35,547 nucleotides of DNA from SFEB01 sp964612455 (GTDB lineage: Bacteria; Bacillota; Clostridia; Christensenellales; CAG-314). Location of the stretch: the NCBI GenBank assembly GCA_964612455.1, contig CAZTCB010000011.1, positions 1 through 35,547 on the forward strand, written 5' to 3'. Of this stretch, positions 23,701-31,779 are shown one piece after another (positions within the stretch are counted from its first letter, which is position 1; each line of letters opens with the position of its first letter). Under the pieces are notes generated by a model, which saw nothing but the letters and a program-made list of their open reading frames with translations, was not told the DNA's origin and made no database searches. The position numbers and the translations under genes were made by a program.

Positions 23701-23931
23701 ATGGGCAACAGCAATCTACTCTATCTTTTACTTCTTTACGCCGTACTTGACAAAGAAGGAAAACTCGGCACAACGACGGGATTACTCATCGCCGTAGGAG
23801 TCATGGTATGCACGGGGTGTTTAAACAACGACGGCAATTGTCGATGTCGGAGACAATCTCTGCCGCCGCAACCGTATCAACCGTACAATACGTACTACAA
23901 CGATTTTTTATACAACAACGCCCTGACCTGA
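23701..23931 (+). CDS. Small membrane-associated Cys/Tyr-rich protein of unknown function
   Basis: The 76-aa protein starts MGNSNLLYLLLLYAVLD, with a second hydrophobic stretch GLLIAVGVMVCTGC (about 30-43), then CNCR-like cysteines (NDGNCRCRR) and a Pro/Tyr/Asn-rich tail (QPYQPYNTYYND). Such tails occur in small spore or envelope proteins, but I recognise no family. GGGAGG lies 8 nt before the ATG. It is divergent from the ArsR-type regulator. The end of the coding region forms half of its own terminator. Confidence 0.72.
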   Translation: MGNSNLLYLLLLYAVLDKEGKLGTTTGLLIAVGVMVCTGCLNNDGNCRCRRQSLPPQPYQPYNTYYNDFLYNNALT

Positions 23932-23952
23932 ACGTCGGGGCGTTGATTTTTT
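23916..23952 (+). terminator. Terminator overlapping the last codons of the small membrane protein
   Basis: CAACGCCCTGAC (23916-23927) pairs with GTCGGGGCGTTG (23934-23945) with one G-T pair, loop CTGAAC, followed by ATTTTTT. The stop codon at 23929-23931 lies in the loop. Confidence 0.88.
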
Positions 23953-23983
23953 ATTTATTGTCGTTTTTCTTTTAAATTTCCGA

Positions 23984-24517
23984 TTAATTTTCGGGAGGAA
24001 TAAAACGAATGAGTATCCTTTCGAGCCACCGAAAAATATGCGTAAACGCGTAGTCGTAGACGAAAAACAGTCCCTCGCCGAGCACGATAAACAGCACCAA
24101 TACCCATATATCTTTAAAAGTTTTCTGCCAATCTGCCGAAAAAAGGCTCTTGTATACCACGAAATAGAGTAAAAACAAAACTTCAAACGCGACGACCTTG
24201 ATAACAAACTTGAGGGAAGGCTTTATATTGCCGCGGTCCACGAAGAGTTTTATTATTATTATCGGCGCAAACAAAAAACAGTAGGGCAAAATGCTCAACG
24301 GCGACGGCATTAAAAAGCACGCGATGACCGCCGATACGACGAAACAAACTATACACCTGACGAGCCCTCGAGGAAAAGCCAACGCGTTGCTCACCACGCA
24401 TATCGACGCCAAAAAAGCACCCGTAAACGTAAAAGACGTATACGCGCCCGCAACCAAAAACACCGTTGCCAACGCCGCGAAAACGCCGCAGTAGGCTATT
24501 TTTCTGGAGTTTTTCAT
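23984..24517 (-). CDS. Integral membrane protein, ECF S-component-like
   Basis: The 177-aa protein is almost entirely hydrophobic, with about five or six predicted membrane segments (for example 8-28, 31-50, 54-72, 75-92, 103-125, 137-158). The start MKNSRKIAYCGVFAALATVF resembles the basic-then-helical N-terminus of ECF transporter S components and related Clostridia membrane proteins. No ligand motif is visible. It lies 15 nt after the J-like gene, with GGGAG before its ATG, as the last gene of the trpS-linked operon. Function is unknown; the S-component suggestion is tentative. Confidence 0.7.
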   Translation of the reverse strand: MKNSRKIAYCGVFAALATVFLVAGAYTSFTFTGAFLASICVVSNALAFPRGLVRCIVCFVVSAVIACFLMPSPLSILPYCFLFAPIIIIKLFVDRGNIKPSLKFVIKVVAFEVLFLLYFVVYKSLFSADWQKTFKDIWVLVLFIVLGEGLFFVYDYAFTHIFRWLERILIRFIPPEN

Positions 24518-24532
24518 CTGCGCTTTCTCCCG

Positions 24533-25168
24533 TTATCTGCAAAAACACTGACAGAGGTCGCAACACATGTTGGCAAGGCAAACGTCTCCGCAACAACTGC
24601 CCGTACACGTTCCGTTGCCGGCGCCGGGGTTGTCGTACACGGGGCGCGAACGCTCGCTGCTCGACATCTTGTCGGGAGATATAGATTTGCTCGATATTAT
24701 TTTGTCGAGTTTTTCAAGACTGCTTTTATACTTTTGATTGCCGGGTTCAATACTAAGGCACATTTCGAGTTGCTTTTTAGACTCGATAAACCAGCTCTTT
24801 TTGTAATAAATAATGGATTGATAGTAGTGCCACTCGGCACCCCTGTCGGTCATGTCGTCCAACAAAGACTGCGCTGCGTTGAGGTCGCCCGATTTTATCT
24901 TTTCTTCTATATCGCCGAAACCGCCGCCGTATTTACGCTCGTCGCCGTCACCCGTGCCGCCGTAATCTCGACCGACTTTTGCACTGCAAAACCGGGTATA
25001 CGCCTCGTCCAAAAGGTCGAGTTTTTTGGACGCCTCGTTTCCTACCGCGCCCGGCTCCATCCTTTTGCCGCGCAACTCTTCTTTTTGCGCCTCGTAACTT
25101 GCGGTTGCTTCTTCATGCGTGGCGTTTTCGTCGATTTTCAGTATTTCACATGCTTTTCTTAGCGTCAT
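24533..25168 (-). CDS. J-domain-like protein with TPR-type middle and Cys-rich tail
   Basis: The 211-aa protein begins with a J-domain-like pattern (ACEILKIDENATHEEATASYEAQ, summarised: A-x2-I-L-x-I at 6-12, then E-A-x3-Y) but lacks an HPD motif, so it probably does not stimulate DnaK. A short Gly-rich linker and a helical TPR-like part follow (WHYYQSIIYYKKSW...AL-type, about 113-150). The tail has at least ten Cys in the last 30 residues, including CCGDVC, CC and CQCFC. ATG 25168 is set by AGGAG; an upstream in-frame GTG is possible. It overlaps the DUF5685 gene by 23 nt. The tail may bind metal or be acylated; this is inference. Confidence 0.75.
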   Translation of the reverse strand: MTLRKACEILKIDENATHEEATASYEAQKEELRGKRMEPGAVGNEASKKLDLLDEAYTRFCSAKVGRDYGGTGDGDERKYGGGFGDIEEKIKSGDLNAAQSLLDDMTDRGAEWHYYQSIIYYKKSWFIESKKQLEMCLSIEPGNQKYKSSLEKLDKIISSKSISPDKMSSSERSRPVYDNPGAGNGTCTGSCCGDVCLANMCCDLCQCFCR

Positions 25169-26030
25169 TGGTCTCACTCCTGTCGTATTTGTCTAAAATT
25201 TTTCGGGTTTTTTCCCTTATGCTTTCGTATATTATATTCTTTAATACGCAGACGTAGCTCTTTAACTCGAGGTCGTTAAAGTACCCTGCTGCCGCGTTTA
25301 ACGAGGAATACAGCAAAAACTCTATTTTATCTTTGTTGTCCGCGACGAAAGTCACGGCGTCGTCGCTATCTCCGAGCCACGCGAGCAGTGCGTTGAAATT
25401 GCCCTTTTTTATATCGTCCCCGAGGTCGTCCAAAGCGTCTACGACGTATATCCATTTGCCGATATTATAACACAGTCCTCGCAAAAACTCACACACGGGT
25501 GCGCCCAGAGCGTACTCTGTCACAGCCACGAGCATCGACGCGGAGTAATCGCACACCTCGTCAATCCTATCGCTTTTTGCCTTTTCGGCGGCAACGAGTC
25601 CGTCGTACAGACGCCCCAGCCGCTCGCACAAATCGGGCGCGTCTTCTTTGGCCTTTTTAAACGATTTTTTAAAAAAGCGCAATGCGGTTTTTTTTCTCCC
25701 GCTCTTTTTGTCCGTGTCGTCGTCGACGGCGTTGAAGTAAAAAAGCAACAGATTGGCGGTCGCAAGCCTGTCGGTCAACTCGTCACGCTGCATTATACTG
25801 CGTTTTTTTAACGGAGACGACGCACATCGCCGCATCTCGATTTTTGCGGGAGTTTCCGTAACGGCATGGAGGAGAAGGTTTAAAAAATTGATATCTCTCC
25901 CCGCGGTAAGGCGCGATTTTTCGCCGTAATTGTCCTTTAAAGACATACACATCCCGCAAAGAAAAGTATTCCATAGACCGAATTGACCTTTATCCAACGA
26001 GTCTTTTTTTACGTCTATATATCCGAACAT
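25146..26030 (-). CDS. DUF5685 family protein
   Basis: The 294-aa protein begins MFGYIDV and continues with FGLWNTFLCGMCMSL (about 18-32), matching the MFGY...YCGLC start of DUF5685 proteins of Bacillota. It also has RDINFLNLLLHAV (about 45-57), CASSPLKKR (about 69-77), an ATANLLLFYF helix, and an acidic WIYVVDALDDLGDDIKKGN block (about 193-211) that is a family hallmark and recalls Asp-rich metal sites of isoprenoid-synthase folds. No activity is established to my knowledge. It starts one base after the trpS stop and overlaps the J-like gene, so the three are translationally coupled. Some of the family's conserved Cys appear to be missing in the KKR region. Confidence 0.82.
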   Translation of the reverse strand: MFGYIDVKKDSLDKGQFGLWNTFLCGMCMSLKDNYGEKSRLTAGRDINFLNLLLHAVTETPAKIEMRRCASSPLKKRSIMQRDELTDRLATANLLLFYFNAVDDDTDKKSGRKKTALRFFKKSFKKAKEDAPDLCERLGRLYDGLVAAEKAKSDRIDEVCDYSASMLVAVTEYALGAPVCEFLRGLCYNIGKWIYVVDALDDLGDDIKKGNFNALLAWLGDSDDAVTFVADNKDKIEFLLYSSLNAAAGYFNDLELKSYVCVLKNIIYESIREKTRKILDKYDRSETNDAKKSM

Positions 26031-26031
26031 A

Positions 26032-27069
26032 CTACGCTCTCGGCACGAAACCGAGTTTTTTATACACCTTGGTCAAAGTACGGCGAGCGCGGTAATAGGC
26101 TTTTTCCGCACCTTCCGCCAATACGGTATTGAGATAAGCCTTGTCGGCGAGCAAACGCTTTTGCTCCTTTTGTATCGGCTCGAGCACGGCGATGACCGCA
26201 TCGGCGATACGCGGTTTAAACACTCCGTAACCGACGCCCGCAAACTCTTTTTCCGCCTCTTCTATCGTGCACCCCGCAAAAGCGGAATATATGGTCAACA
26301 GATTGGATATCTCGGGTTTATCCTCGCCGAAACGCACGCTCGTATCGCTGTCCGTGACCGCGCGCTTAAATTTACGACGGATTTCGTCGGGAGTATCGGT
26401 CATTGACACGTACGCGTTTTCGTTTTCGTCGCTCTTGCTCATCTTTGCGCTTGCGTCCTGCAAACTCATGATGCGCGAGCCGTGTCGCGCGATGTACGGC
26501 TCGGGCACGGCGAAAGTAGCCCCGTAGCGCGCGTTAAACCGCTGTGCGATATCGCGAGCAAGCTCCAGATGCTGTTTTTGATCCGCGCCCACCGGCACGA
26601 GTTCCGTCTGATACAGCAAAATATCGCTCGCCATCAAGACGGGGTAATCCATCAATCCCATATTGACGTTGTCGGAGTGTCTCGCGCATTTGTCCTTAAA
26701 CTGAGTCATGCGGTTGAGTTCGCCGACGTAAGTGACGTTGTTTAAAACCCATGACAACTCGGCGTGGCAAGGCACGTGGGACTGAATAAAAATAGTGCTT
26801 TCTTCGGGATTTATTCCGCATGCGAGATACAGCGCCAACAAATCCCATGTATTGGCACGCAACTCGGCGGGTTTTTGCGCGACGGTAATGGCGTGCAAAT
26901 CCACTATGCAAAATATGCTGTCGTAATCTTTTTGCAACGTCAACCAATTCTTAATCGCGCCCGCGTAGTTGCCTATCGTTATTTTTCCGCTCGGCTGAAT
27001 GCCGCTGAACAGTATTTTTTTTCTCTCTTGTGGTTCTTGATTTTGACCGAAAAACAAGTCGTTAGCCAT
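26032..27069 (-). CDS. trpS: Tryptophanyl-tRNA synthetase
   Basis: The 345-aa class I synthetase charges tRNA-Trp. The HIGH-type motif is in SGIQPSGKITIGNYAGAI (about 22-39), and KMSKS is exact in SAKMSKSDEN (about 207-216). GADQKQHLELARDIAQRFN (about 159-177) is a further TrpRS hallmark. Length fits the usual 330-345. ATG 27069 follows CGGAGAA. It heads a minus-strand operon whose next three genes are DUF5685, a J-like protein and a membrane protein. Confidence 0.97.
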   Translation of the reverse strand: MANDLFFGQNQEPQERKKILFSGIQPSGKITIGNYAGAIKNWLTLQKDYDSIFCIVDLHAITVAQKPAELRANTWDLLALYLACGINPEESTIFIQSHVPCHAELSWVLNNVTYVGELNRMTQFKDKCARHSDNVNMGLMDYPVLMASDILLYQTELVPVGADQKQHLELARDIAQRFNARYGATFAVPEPYIARHGSRIMSLQDASAKMSKSDENENAYVSMTDTPDEIRRKFKRAVTDSDTSVRFGEDKPEISNLLTIYSAFAGCTIEEAEKEFAGVGYGVFKPRIADAVIAVLEPIQKEQKRLLADKAYLNTVLAEGAEKAYYRARRTLTKVYKKLGFVPRA

Positions 27070-27089
27070 AATATATTTCTCCGTTTGTC

Positions 27090-27118
27090 ATTGTAACAAA
27101 AAAAAACGAAAAAATCAA
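27090..27118 (-). promoter_or_regulatory. trpS operon promoter
   Basis: On the minus strand: TTGATT (27118-27113), a 17-bp spacer and TACAAT (27095-27090). The leader is about 14 nt, leaving no room for a T-box or other long leader control. Confidence 0.78.
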
Positions 27119-27120
27119 CT

Positions 27121-27155
27121 AAAAGAAGACCATACGGTAAGTATGGCCTTTTTAC
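27121..27155 (-). terminator. Terminator of the P-loop ATPase gene
   Basis: On the minus strand GGCCATAC (27148-27141) pairs with GTATGGTC (27035-type arm at 27135-27128), loop TTACC, with flanking A and T tracts. The G-T pair in the arm works in minus-strand RNA. It lies about 14 nt past the gene's stop. Confidence 0.75.
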
Positions 27156-27168
27156 ATTGAATTTAGTT

Positions 27169-27594
27169 TTAAAATTTAAATAAAGTATCGTATTTTTTTA
27201 GGTACTCGGGCAACTGCTCCGAAACGCTGAACGTAAAGATAAAGTCCACGTTAAACTTTTCCGAAAGAGCGGCGAGCGACTCAAACATTTTTTCGAGATT
27301 TTCTATATCGTTTTTAACTATTTTGACGATGCCGTCAAAGAAAATCTTTTCGATATCGTAGTTGCCTGCGAGAATACCGCTGACGAAAGCGATAAAAGTA
27401 TCTTCGCACCTGACGTCGTACTCGCTCGTATCCACGAGCTTTATCTTGTGCTCGAGGTCATGCATGCGCGACATATCCTTGTCTATATAGACGAGGTCGC
27501 CTTTGGCTGTAGCCACGCTCGCATTTGCCAGTTCTACGAGTTTTTTCGTTTTGCCGCAACCTTTCGTGCCGTATATGAGATGAATTTTATCCAT
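27169..27594 (-). CDS. Small P-loop ATPase of unknown role
   Basis: The 141-aa protein starts MDKIHLIYGTKGCGKTKKL with a Walker A GTKGCGKT (about 9-16). A candidate Walker B-like strand is IEKIFFDGI (about 81-89), and a later strand VDFIFTFS ends the fold. Homologues in Clostridia are often labelled PilT-like, but there is no secretion ATPase domain and the length is far too short, so I do not adopt that name. The strong ribosome site GCAGGAGG precedes the ATG. It has its own promoter and terminator, so it is monocistronic. Confidence 0.78.
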   Translation of the reverse strand: MDKIHLIYGTKGCGKTKKLVELANASVATAKGDLVYIDKDMSRMHDLEHKIKLVDTSEYDVRCEDTFIAFVSGILAGNYDIEKIFFDGIVKIVKNDIENLEKMFESLAALSEKFNVDFIFTFSVSEQLPEYLKKYDTLFKF

Positions 27595-27621
27595 TATTAC
27601 CTCCTGCTGTCTTGTATTTAT

Positions 27622-27649
27622 ATTGTACCAAAAATTTTTAAAATTTCAA
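27622..27649 (-). promoter_or_regulatory. Promoter of the small P-loop ATPase gene
   Basis: On the minus strand: TTGAAA (27649-27644), a 16-bp spacer and TACAAT (27627-27622), preceded by TGG as an extended -10. It begins just past the aminotransferase stop. Confidence 0.72.
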
Positions 27650-27655
27650 TACCTT

Positions 27656-28855
27656 TTAGCAAATTTCACCGATAAATTTTTTAATGCGGGCGGCACCCTC
27701 TCTGATAACGGGAATGTCGAGGGTATAGGTCAATCTGATATACTTGTCCGCGCCGAAACTTTCGCACGGGATAACCGCGACGTGCGCTTTTTCGAGCAAC
27801 GTTTCGGAAAACTCCAACGGCGTATTGATGACTTTGCCCTGATAAGACTTGCCGAGCAATTTAGAAAGGTCTACCATCACGTAAAACGCACCACTGCCTT
27901 TCACGCACTTTACGGCGTCGCAATCCGAAAAAGCATCGAGCAACGCGTTGCGGCGGTTTTCAAACACTTTGCGCATGTCGGAGATAAAGTTTTGCCCCTC
28001 TCTCAAAGCGGTAACCGACGCGTGTTGAGCAATCGTGTTGGGGTTGCTGCTCTCATGGCTCTGCAACGCGCCCATACGTTTTGCAAGTACGGTGCTGCTT
28101 GCGGTATAACCGATTCTCCAACCCGTCATAGCGTACGCCTTGCTCATTCCGTTGATTACTATGGTTCTTTCTTTCATTTCCTCGCCGACCTGAGCCAAAG
28201 AAAAATGTTTCTTTCCGTCGTAAGCAAGAGCCTCGTAAATTTCGTCGGAAATGACGTAAATATCGGGATAAGCTTTGAGCATTTCGGCAAATTCTATCAT
28301 CTTTTCACGAGGATAGAGAGTACCCGTGGGGTTGTTGGGCGTATTGATGATTATGGCTTTCGTCTTGTCGGTAATAGCCGCCTTGACCGCGTCGACGTTT
28401 AAAGCAAAACCGTCGTTCGCGCTCATGGTAACGACTACGGGCGTGCCGCCGCAGATTTTTACCAACTCCGGATAAGTAAGCCAATACGGAGCGATTATTA
28501 TTACTTCGTCCCCTTCTTGTACCGTAGCCTGAATGGCGTTAAACAAACTCTGTTTTGCACCGCTGCTGACCACGATTTGCTCCTGAGTATAGACGAGGTC
28601 GTTGTCGCGAGCGAGTTTTTCGCAAACGGCGTCTTTCAACGCAGGCATTCCGCTGGCTGCCGTGTATTTGGTAAAGCCCTTGTCGAGTGCCTTTTTAGCC
28701 GCGTCGATAATAAAATCGGGAGTGTTAAAATCCGGTTCGCCGGCGGCAAAACTGATAAGGTCGACGCCCTCGGCTTTCATCTTGTTTGCCTTAGCCGTGA
28801 TGGCGAGCGTGAGACTGGGTGAAACGTTTTTTGCTCTGTTGGTTATCGTTAACAT
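27656..28855 (-). CDS. aspC: Aspartate-type aminotransferase (class I/II, PLP-dependent)
   Basis: The 399-aa fold-type I aminotransferase shows the subgroup Ib pattern of AspAT in Bacillota: ISFAAGEPDFNTP (about 34-46), GFTKYTAASGMPALKDAV (about 60-77), NNPTGTLYPR (about 170-179), VISDEIYEALAY (about 200-211), and the PLP lysine in NGMSKAYAMTGWRIGY (about 229-244). It interconverts aspartate and oxaloacetate or a related pair. GGAGGAA precedes the ATG, and a hairpin followed by T residues lies directly before it. The exact amino-acid preference cannot be read. Confidence 0.93.
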   Translation of the reverse strand: MLTITNRAKNVSPSLTLAITAKANKMKAEGVDLISFAAGEPDFNTPDFIIDAAKKALDKGFTKYTAASGMPALKDAVCEKLARDNDLVYTQEQIVVSSGAKQSLFNAIQATVQEGDEVIIIAPYWLTYPELVKICGGTPVVVTMSANDGFALNVDAVKAAITDKTKAIIINTPNNPTGTLYPREKMIEFAEMLKAYPDIYVISDEIYEALAYDGKKHFSLAQVGEEMKERTIVINGMSKAYAMTGWRIGYTASSTVLAKRMGALQSHESSNPNTIAQHASVTALREGQNFISDMRKVFENRRNALLDAFSDCDAVKCVKGSGAFYVMVDLSKLLGKSYQGKVINTPLEFSETLLEKAHVAVIPCESFGADKYIRLTYTLDIPVIREGAARIKKFIGEIC

Positions 28856-28867
28856 TGTTATTCCTCC

Positions 28868-28889
28868 AAAAAACCATAATCGTATGGTT
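28868..28889 (-). terminator. Hairpin with T run directly before the aminotransferase ribosome site
   Basis: On the minus strand AACCATA (28889-28883) pairs with TATGGTT (28878-28872), loop CGAT, followed by TTTT and then immediately GGAGGAA. It lies 15 nt past the prfA stop. It may end most prfA transcripts and act as an attenuator for the aminotransferase, since no promoter is visible between the hairpin and the gene. Confidence 0.6.
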
Positions 28890-28903
28890 ATATTTTTCTT
28901 TTT

Positions 28904-29977
28904 TTAGTCGTCGTTGCTGTTTTGCAACTTTGCCGTCTGGTCGGCAATGCGCAAAGCCTCAACCATCTCGGCGATGTCGCCGTTCATAAAGTTTTCGATA
29001 CTGTACAAGGTAAAGTTGATGCGGTGGTCGGTAACGCGCCCTTGCGGAAAGTTGTACGTGCGGATGCGCTCGCTGCGGTCACCCGTACCCACCTGTGTTT
29101 TACGCGCGTCGGCGTATTCCTTGTCCGCCTGAGTCTGGTACAAATCGTACAGTTTGCTCTTTAACATCTGCATCGCGTACTCTCTGTTTTGAATCTGACT
29201 GCGTTGCGTCTGACACGCGACCACTATACCCGTAGGCAAGTGAGTGATACGTATGGCGCTCTCCGTCTTGTTGATATGCTGTCCGCCCGCTCCGCTGCTG
29301 CGATAGGTATCCACTTTGAGGTCTTTTTCGTTTATTTCTATCTCGACGTCGGTAGTCTCGGGCAGCACAGCGACGGTAACCGTACTCGTGTGTATGCGCC
29401 CCTGCGACTCCGTTTCCGGTACGCGCTGTACGCGATGTACTCCGCCCTCAAACTTAAAGCGACTGTACGCGCCGTTGCCTATCACCTTGAAAGAAACCTC
29501 TTTGACTCCTCCGAGTTCGTTTTCGTTGGCGTCGATTTCCTCCACTTTCCACCGCATTTTTTCGGCGTACATATAGTACATACGACGTATTTCGCCGGCA
29601 AACAGCGCCGCTTCTTCGCCACCCGCCCCCGCTCGTATCTCTACGATAACGTTTTTCTCGTCGTTGGGATCGACGGGCAACAACAAAACCTTGAGTTCTT
29701 CTTCTATCCTTTCGCGCGCGGATTTCAACTCTTTAATCTCCTCGTGCAGGAGTTCCCTCATTTCTTCGTCCGTCTCGGCGTCCGCCAGACCGAGGCTGTC
29801 TTTGAGCAACGCCTCGTTTTTGCGCCATTCGTCGTATTTTTCGACCACGGGAGTCAGCCCGCTGTGCTCCTTGACGAGTTTTTTCCACTCGTTGTTGTTG
29901 GCAATCACTTCGGGTTTTGCTATTTCTTCCGTCAAAAATTCGTATCTTTGTTTTGCTTTGTCAAGTTTATTAAACAT
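28904..29977 (-). CDS. prfA: Peptide chain release factor 1
   Basis: The 357-aa factor ends translation at UAA and UAG. The catalytic GGQ lies in SSGAGGQHINKTESAIR (about 229-245), the substrate of the PrmC methylase encoded just upstream. The region EIRAGAGGEEAALFAGE (about 111-127) and the C-terminal RIRTYNFPQGRVTDHRINF are also standard for RF1. The ATG is 3 nt after the prmC stop, and its ribosome site AGAGGAAG lies inside the end of prmC, so the two are coupled. Confidence 0.97.
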   Translation of the reverse strand: MFNKLDKAKQRYEFLTEEIAKPEVIANNNEWKKLVKEHSGLTPVVEKYDEWRKNEALLKDSLGLADAETDEEMRELLHEEIKELKSARERIEEELKVLLLPVDPNDEKNVIVEIRAGAGGEEAALFAGEIRRMYYMYAEKMRWKVEEIDANENELGGVKEVSFKVIGNGAYSRFKFEGGVHRVQRVPETESQGRIHTSTVTVAVLPETTDVEIEINEKDLKVDTYRSSGAGGQHINKTESAIRITHLPTGIVVACQTQRSQIQNREYAMQMLKSKLYDLYQTQADKEYADARKTQVGTGDRSERIRTYNFPQGRVTDHRINFTLYSIENFMNGDIAEMVEALRIADQTAKLQNSNDD

Positions 29978-29980
29978 TTT

Positions 29981-31732
29981 TTACTTCCTCTTGGTCGCGA
30001 GTACCATTCTGTCGTTGCCGGAATAATCTTTTTTCAACGACACGTCGTAATCTTTTTCAAACAAGACGGGTACGCTTTTACCTTGGTCGTAACCAATCTC
30101 CATATACAATCTGCCGCCGTCCGTGAGGTGTGCCGCTGCTTTGTCCGCAAGTACGCGATAAAAATCCAATCCGTCCGCGCCTCCGTCGAGCGCCTCGTGC
30201 GGCTCGTAGTCCTTTACGCTCGAGTCAAGCGTCGCCACTACGTCCGTCGCAATGTACGGAGGATTGCACACGATGAGATCAAATCGCCCCCGTATCCTCT
30301 CAAACATATTACTGCGCACTCGTTTTATCCTTTTTTTGCTCACGCCGATTCTCGCGGCGTTGTACGCGGTCACCTTCAACGCGTATCCGTTTACGTCGGC
30401 AAAAGTCACCTTAGCGTCGGTTTTGCTCGCTATCGTCAAGCCTATGCAACCGCTCCCGCAACACAAATCGAGCACTTTTTTCGGTTTTGCTTTTATTGCC
30501 TGTTCGGCGAGCAACTCCGTCTCGAGCCGAGGGATAAGCACCTTGTCGTCGACGTACAAAAAGTTTTCAAAAAACGGCGCGGCAGACACCGCGTACGCAA
30601 AAGGTTTGCCGTTTTTTACTTCGTCTATCGCTTTTTCGACTTTTGCGAAATAGCACATTCCTACGACGGTTTTGTCGAGGTCGGCTGAATTTTTGACGTG
30701 AGTCAGTCCCTTAGCCATCCACTCCGCGTCGTACTCGTCAAGCCCGTTTTCTTTCAATTCGGTCTTAATAAAATCCAAAAACTCCCGATACGGTTTAGGC
30801 TCGGGAAACTTTACCTCGGGCAAAGCGCGGTCGGCGTCCATCTCCAATACTTTTTTAAACGCGGCTATCGCGACTTCGCACATGTCGTCGGTAGGCTCCG
30901 CCGTCGTGAGGCGTTGCATCGCCTTGCCGAGTCCCTTGAGCGGATTAAAAATCTTGCTGTCCGTTTTGGCAAGCAACATCAAAACTTCGTAACTAATCGA
31001 CGCGATAAAAGGAACGAAAGCGAGGTTGACAAGAAACCGCACCCATCCCTTGTCAAAATACGCGACGAAACCGACGGCGGTAAACACAAACGCCGCCGCT
31101 ACGATGACTATGACCGACAGCACGAAAACGTAAACGATAAACGACGTGCCGCATCTGTCGTGATGTTTGCTGCATTTTTGAACGTTTTCAACCGTCAGCT
31201 CCATCTCGTTTTCGTAGCACGATATGGTCTTGTGCTCCGCGCCGTGGTACATGAAAATCCGCTTGATGTCCTTCATCTTGGACACGGCGATAAAATATGC
31301 CAAAATAATAATGATTTTTGCCGCTTCCTGTATGGCAATCGTCGCCATGCCCGACAAATCCGCAAATTCACCTATCCATTTAGGTATATAAGTGGGCAAA
31401 AACACAAACAATCCCAACGCCAACGCCACACCCAAAAAAACCGATACCCAAAGAGCGTTTTTCAGGCTGTCGGCGCCGCTTTCCGTTATTTCAGTTTCGC
31501 CCGCCACTTCGGCAGAGCGCATGGTAGTGCCCATCCCGAGCACGAGACTGCTCACGAGATTGGCAACCCCGCGTAAAAAAGGTATTTTATTGATTGCTTT
31601 TTTTGGCGGCGTACGAGTCGCTTCTATCCTGACGACGCCCGACTCGTCTCTGACTGCGAGCGCCATACTGCTCTCGCCCCGCATCATTACGCCTTCCATG
31701 ACGGCTTGACCGCCTATCTTGGTTTTTGCCAT
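29981..31732 (-). CDS. DUF1385 (YqhQ-like) membrane protein fused to PrmC release-factor glutamine methyltransferase
   Basis: One continuous 583-aa frame. Residues 1-300 are DUF1385: IGGQAVMEGVMMR (about 5-17), RGVANLVSSLVLG, membrane segments near 90-110, 125-150 and 200-240, and the family hallmark YHGAEHKTISCYE with HHDRCGTSF. Residues from about 330 are PrmC: VLIPRLETELLAEQ (usual RPETE has Leu for Pro), SAM motif VLDLCCGSGCIGL (about 430-442), and the catalytic NPPYI (about 505). PrmC methylates the Gln of the RF1 GGQ motif; prfA is next. In many Clostridia DUF1385 and prmC are separate neighbours, so this looks like fusion of adjacent genes. ATG 31732 is used; a GTG 6 nt upstream is possible. 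Confidence 0.92.
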   Translation of the reverse strand: MAKTKIGGQAVMEGVMMRGESSMALAVRDESGVVRIEATRTPPKKAINKIPFLRGVANLVSSLVLGMGTTMRSAEVAGETEITESGADSLKNALWVSVFLGVALALGLFVFLPTYIPKWIGEFADLSGMATIAIQEAAKIIIILAYFIAVSKMKDIKRIFMYHGAEHKTISCYENEMELTVENVQKCSKHHDRCGTSFIVYVFVLSVIVIVAAAFVFTAVGFVAYFDKGWVRFLVNLAFVPFIASISYEVLMLLAKTDSKIFNPLKGLGKAMQRLTTAEPTDDMCEVAIAAFKKVLEMDADRALPEVKFPEPKPYREFLDFIKTELKENGLDEYDAEWMAKGLTHVKNSADLDKTVVGMCYFAKVEKAIDEVKNGKPFAYAVSAAPFFENFLYVDDKVLIPRLETELLAEQAIKAKPKKVLDLCCGSGCIGLTIASKTDAKVTFADVNGYALKVTAYNAARIGVSKKRIKRVRSNMFERIRGRFDLIVCNPPYIATDVVATLDSSVKDYEPHEALDGGADGLDFYRVLADKAAAHLTDGGRLYMEIGYDQGKSVPVLFEKDYDVSLKKDYSGNDRMVLATKRK

Positions 31733-31749
31733 AAACACCTGCCTTTTCG

Positions 31750-31778
31750 ATTATAGCAGACTATTGATTTTTTTGCAA
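31750..31778 (-). promoter_or_regulatory. Promoter of the DUF1385::prmC - prfA operon
   Basis: On the minus strand: TTGCAA (31778-31773), a 17-bp spacer and TATAAT (31755-31750). The leader is about 10 nt and includes AGGTG. Confidence 0.8.
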
Positions 31779-31779
31779 C

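Noticed and set aside
27070..27120. T-box leader for trpS
   Set aside because: The promoter leaves a leader of only about 14 nt, and no T-box sequence is visible.
27169..27594. PilT / twitching motility label
   Set aside because: Only a Walker A and short fold are present; no secretion-ATPase domain and no pilus genes nearby.
29189..30688. 499-aa open frame on the plus strand
   Set aside because: Antisense to prfA and the prmC part of the fusion; the residues are low-complexity His/Phe/Val and show no domain.
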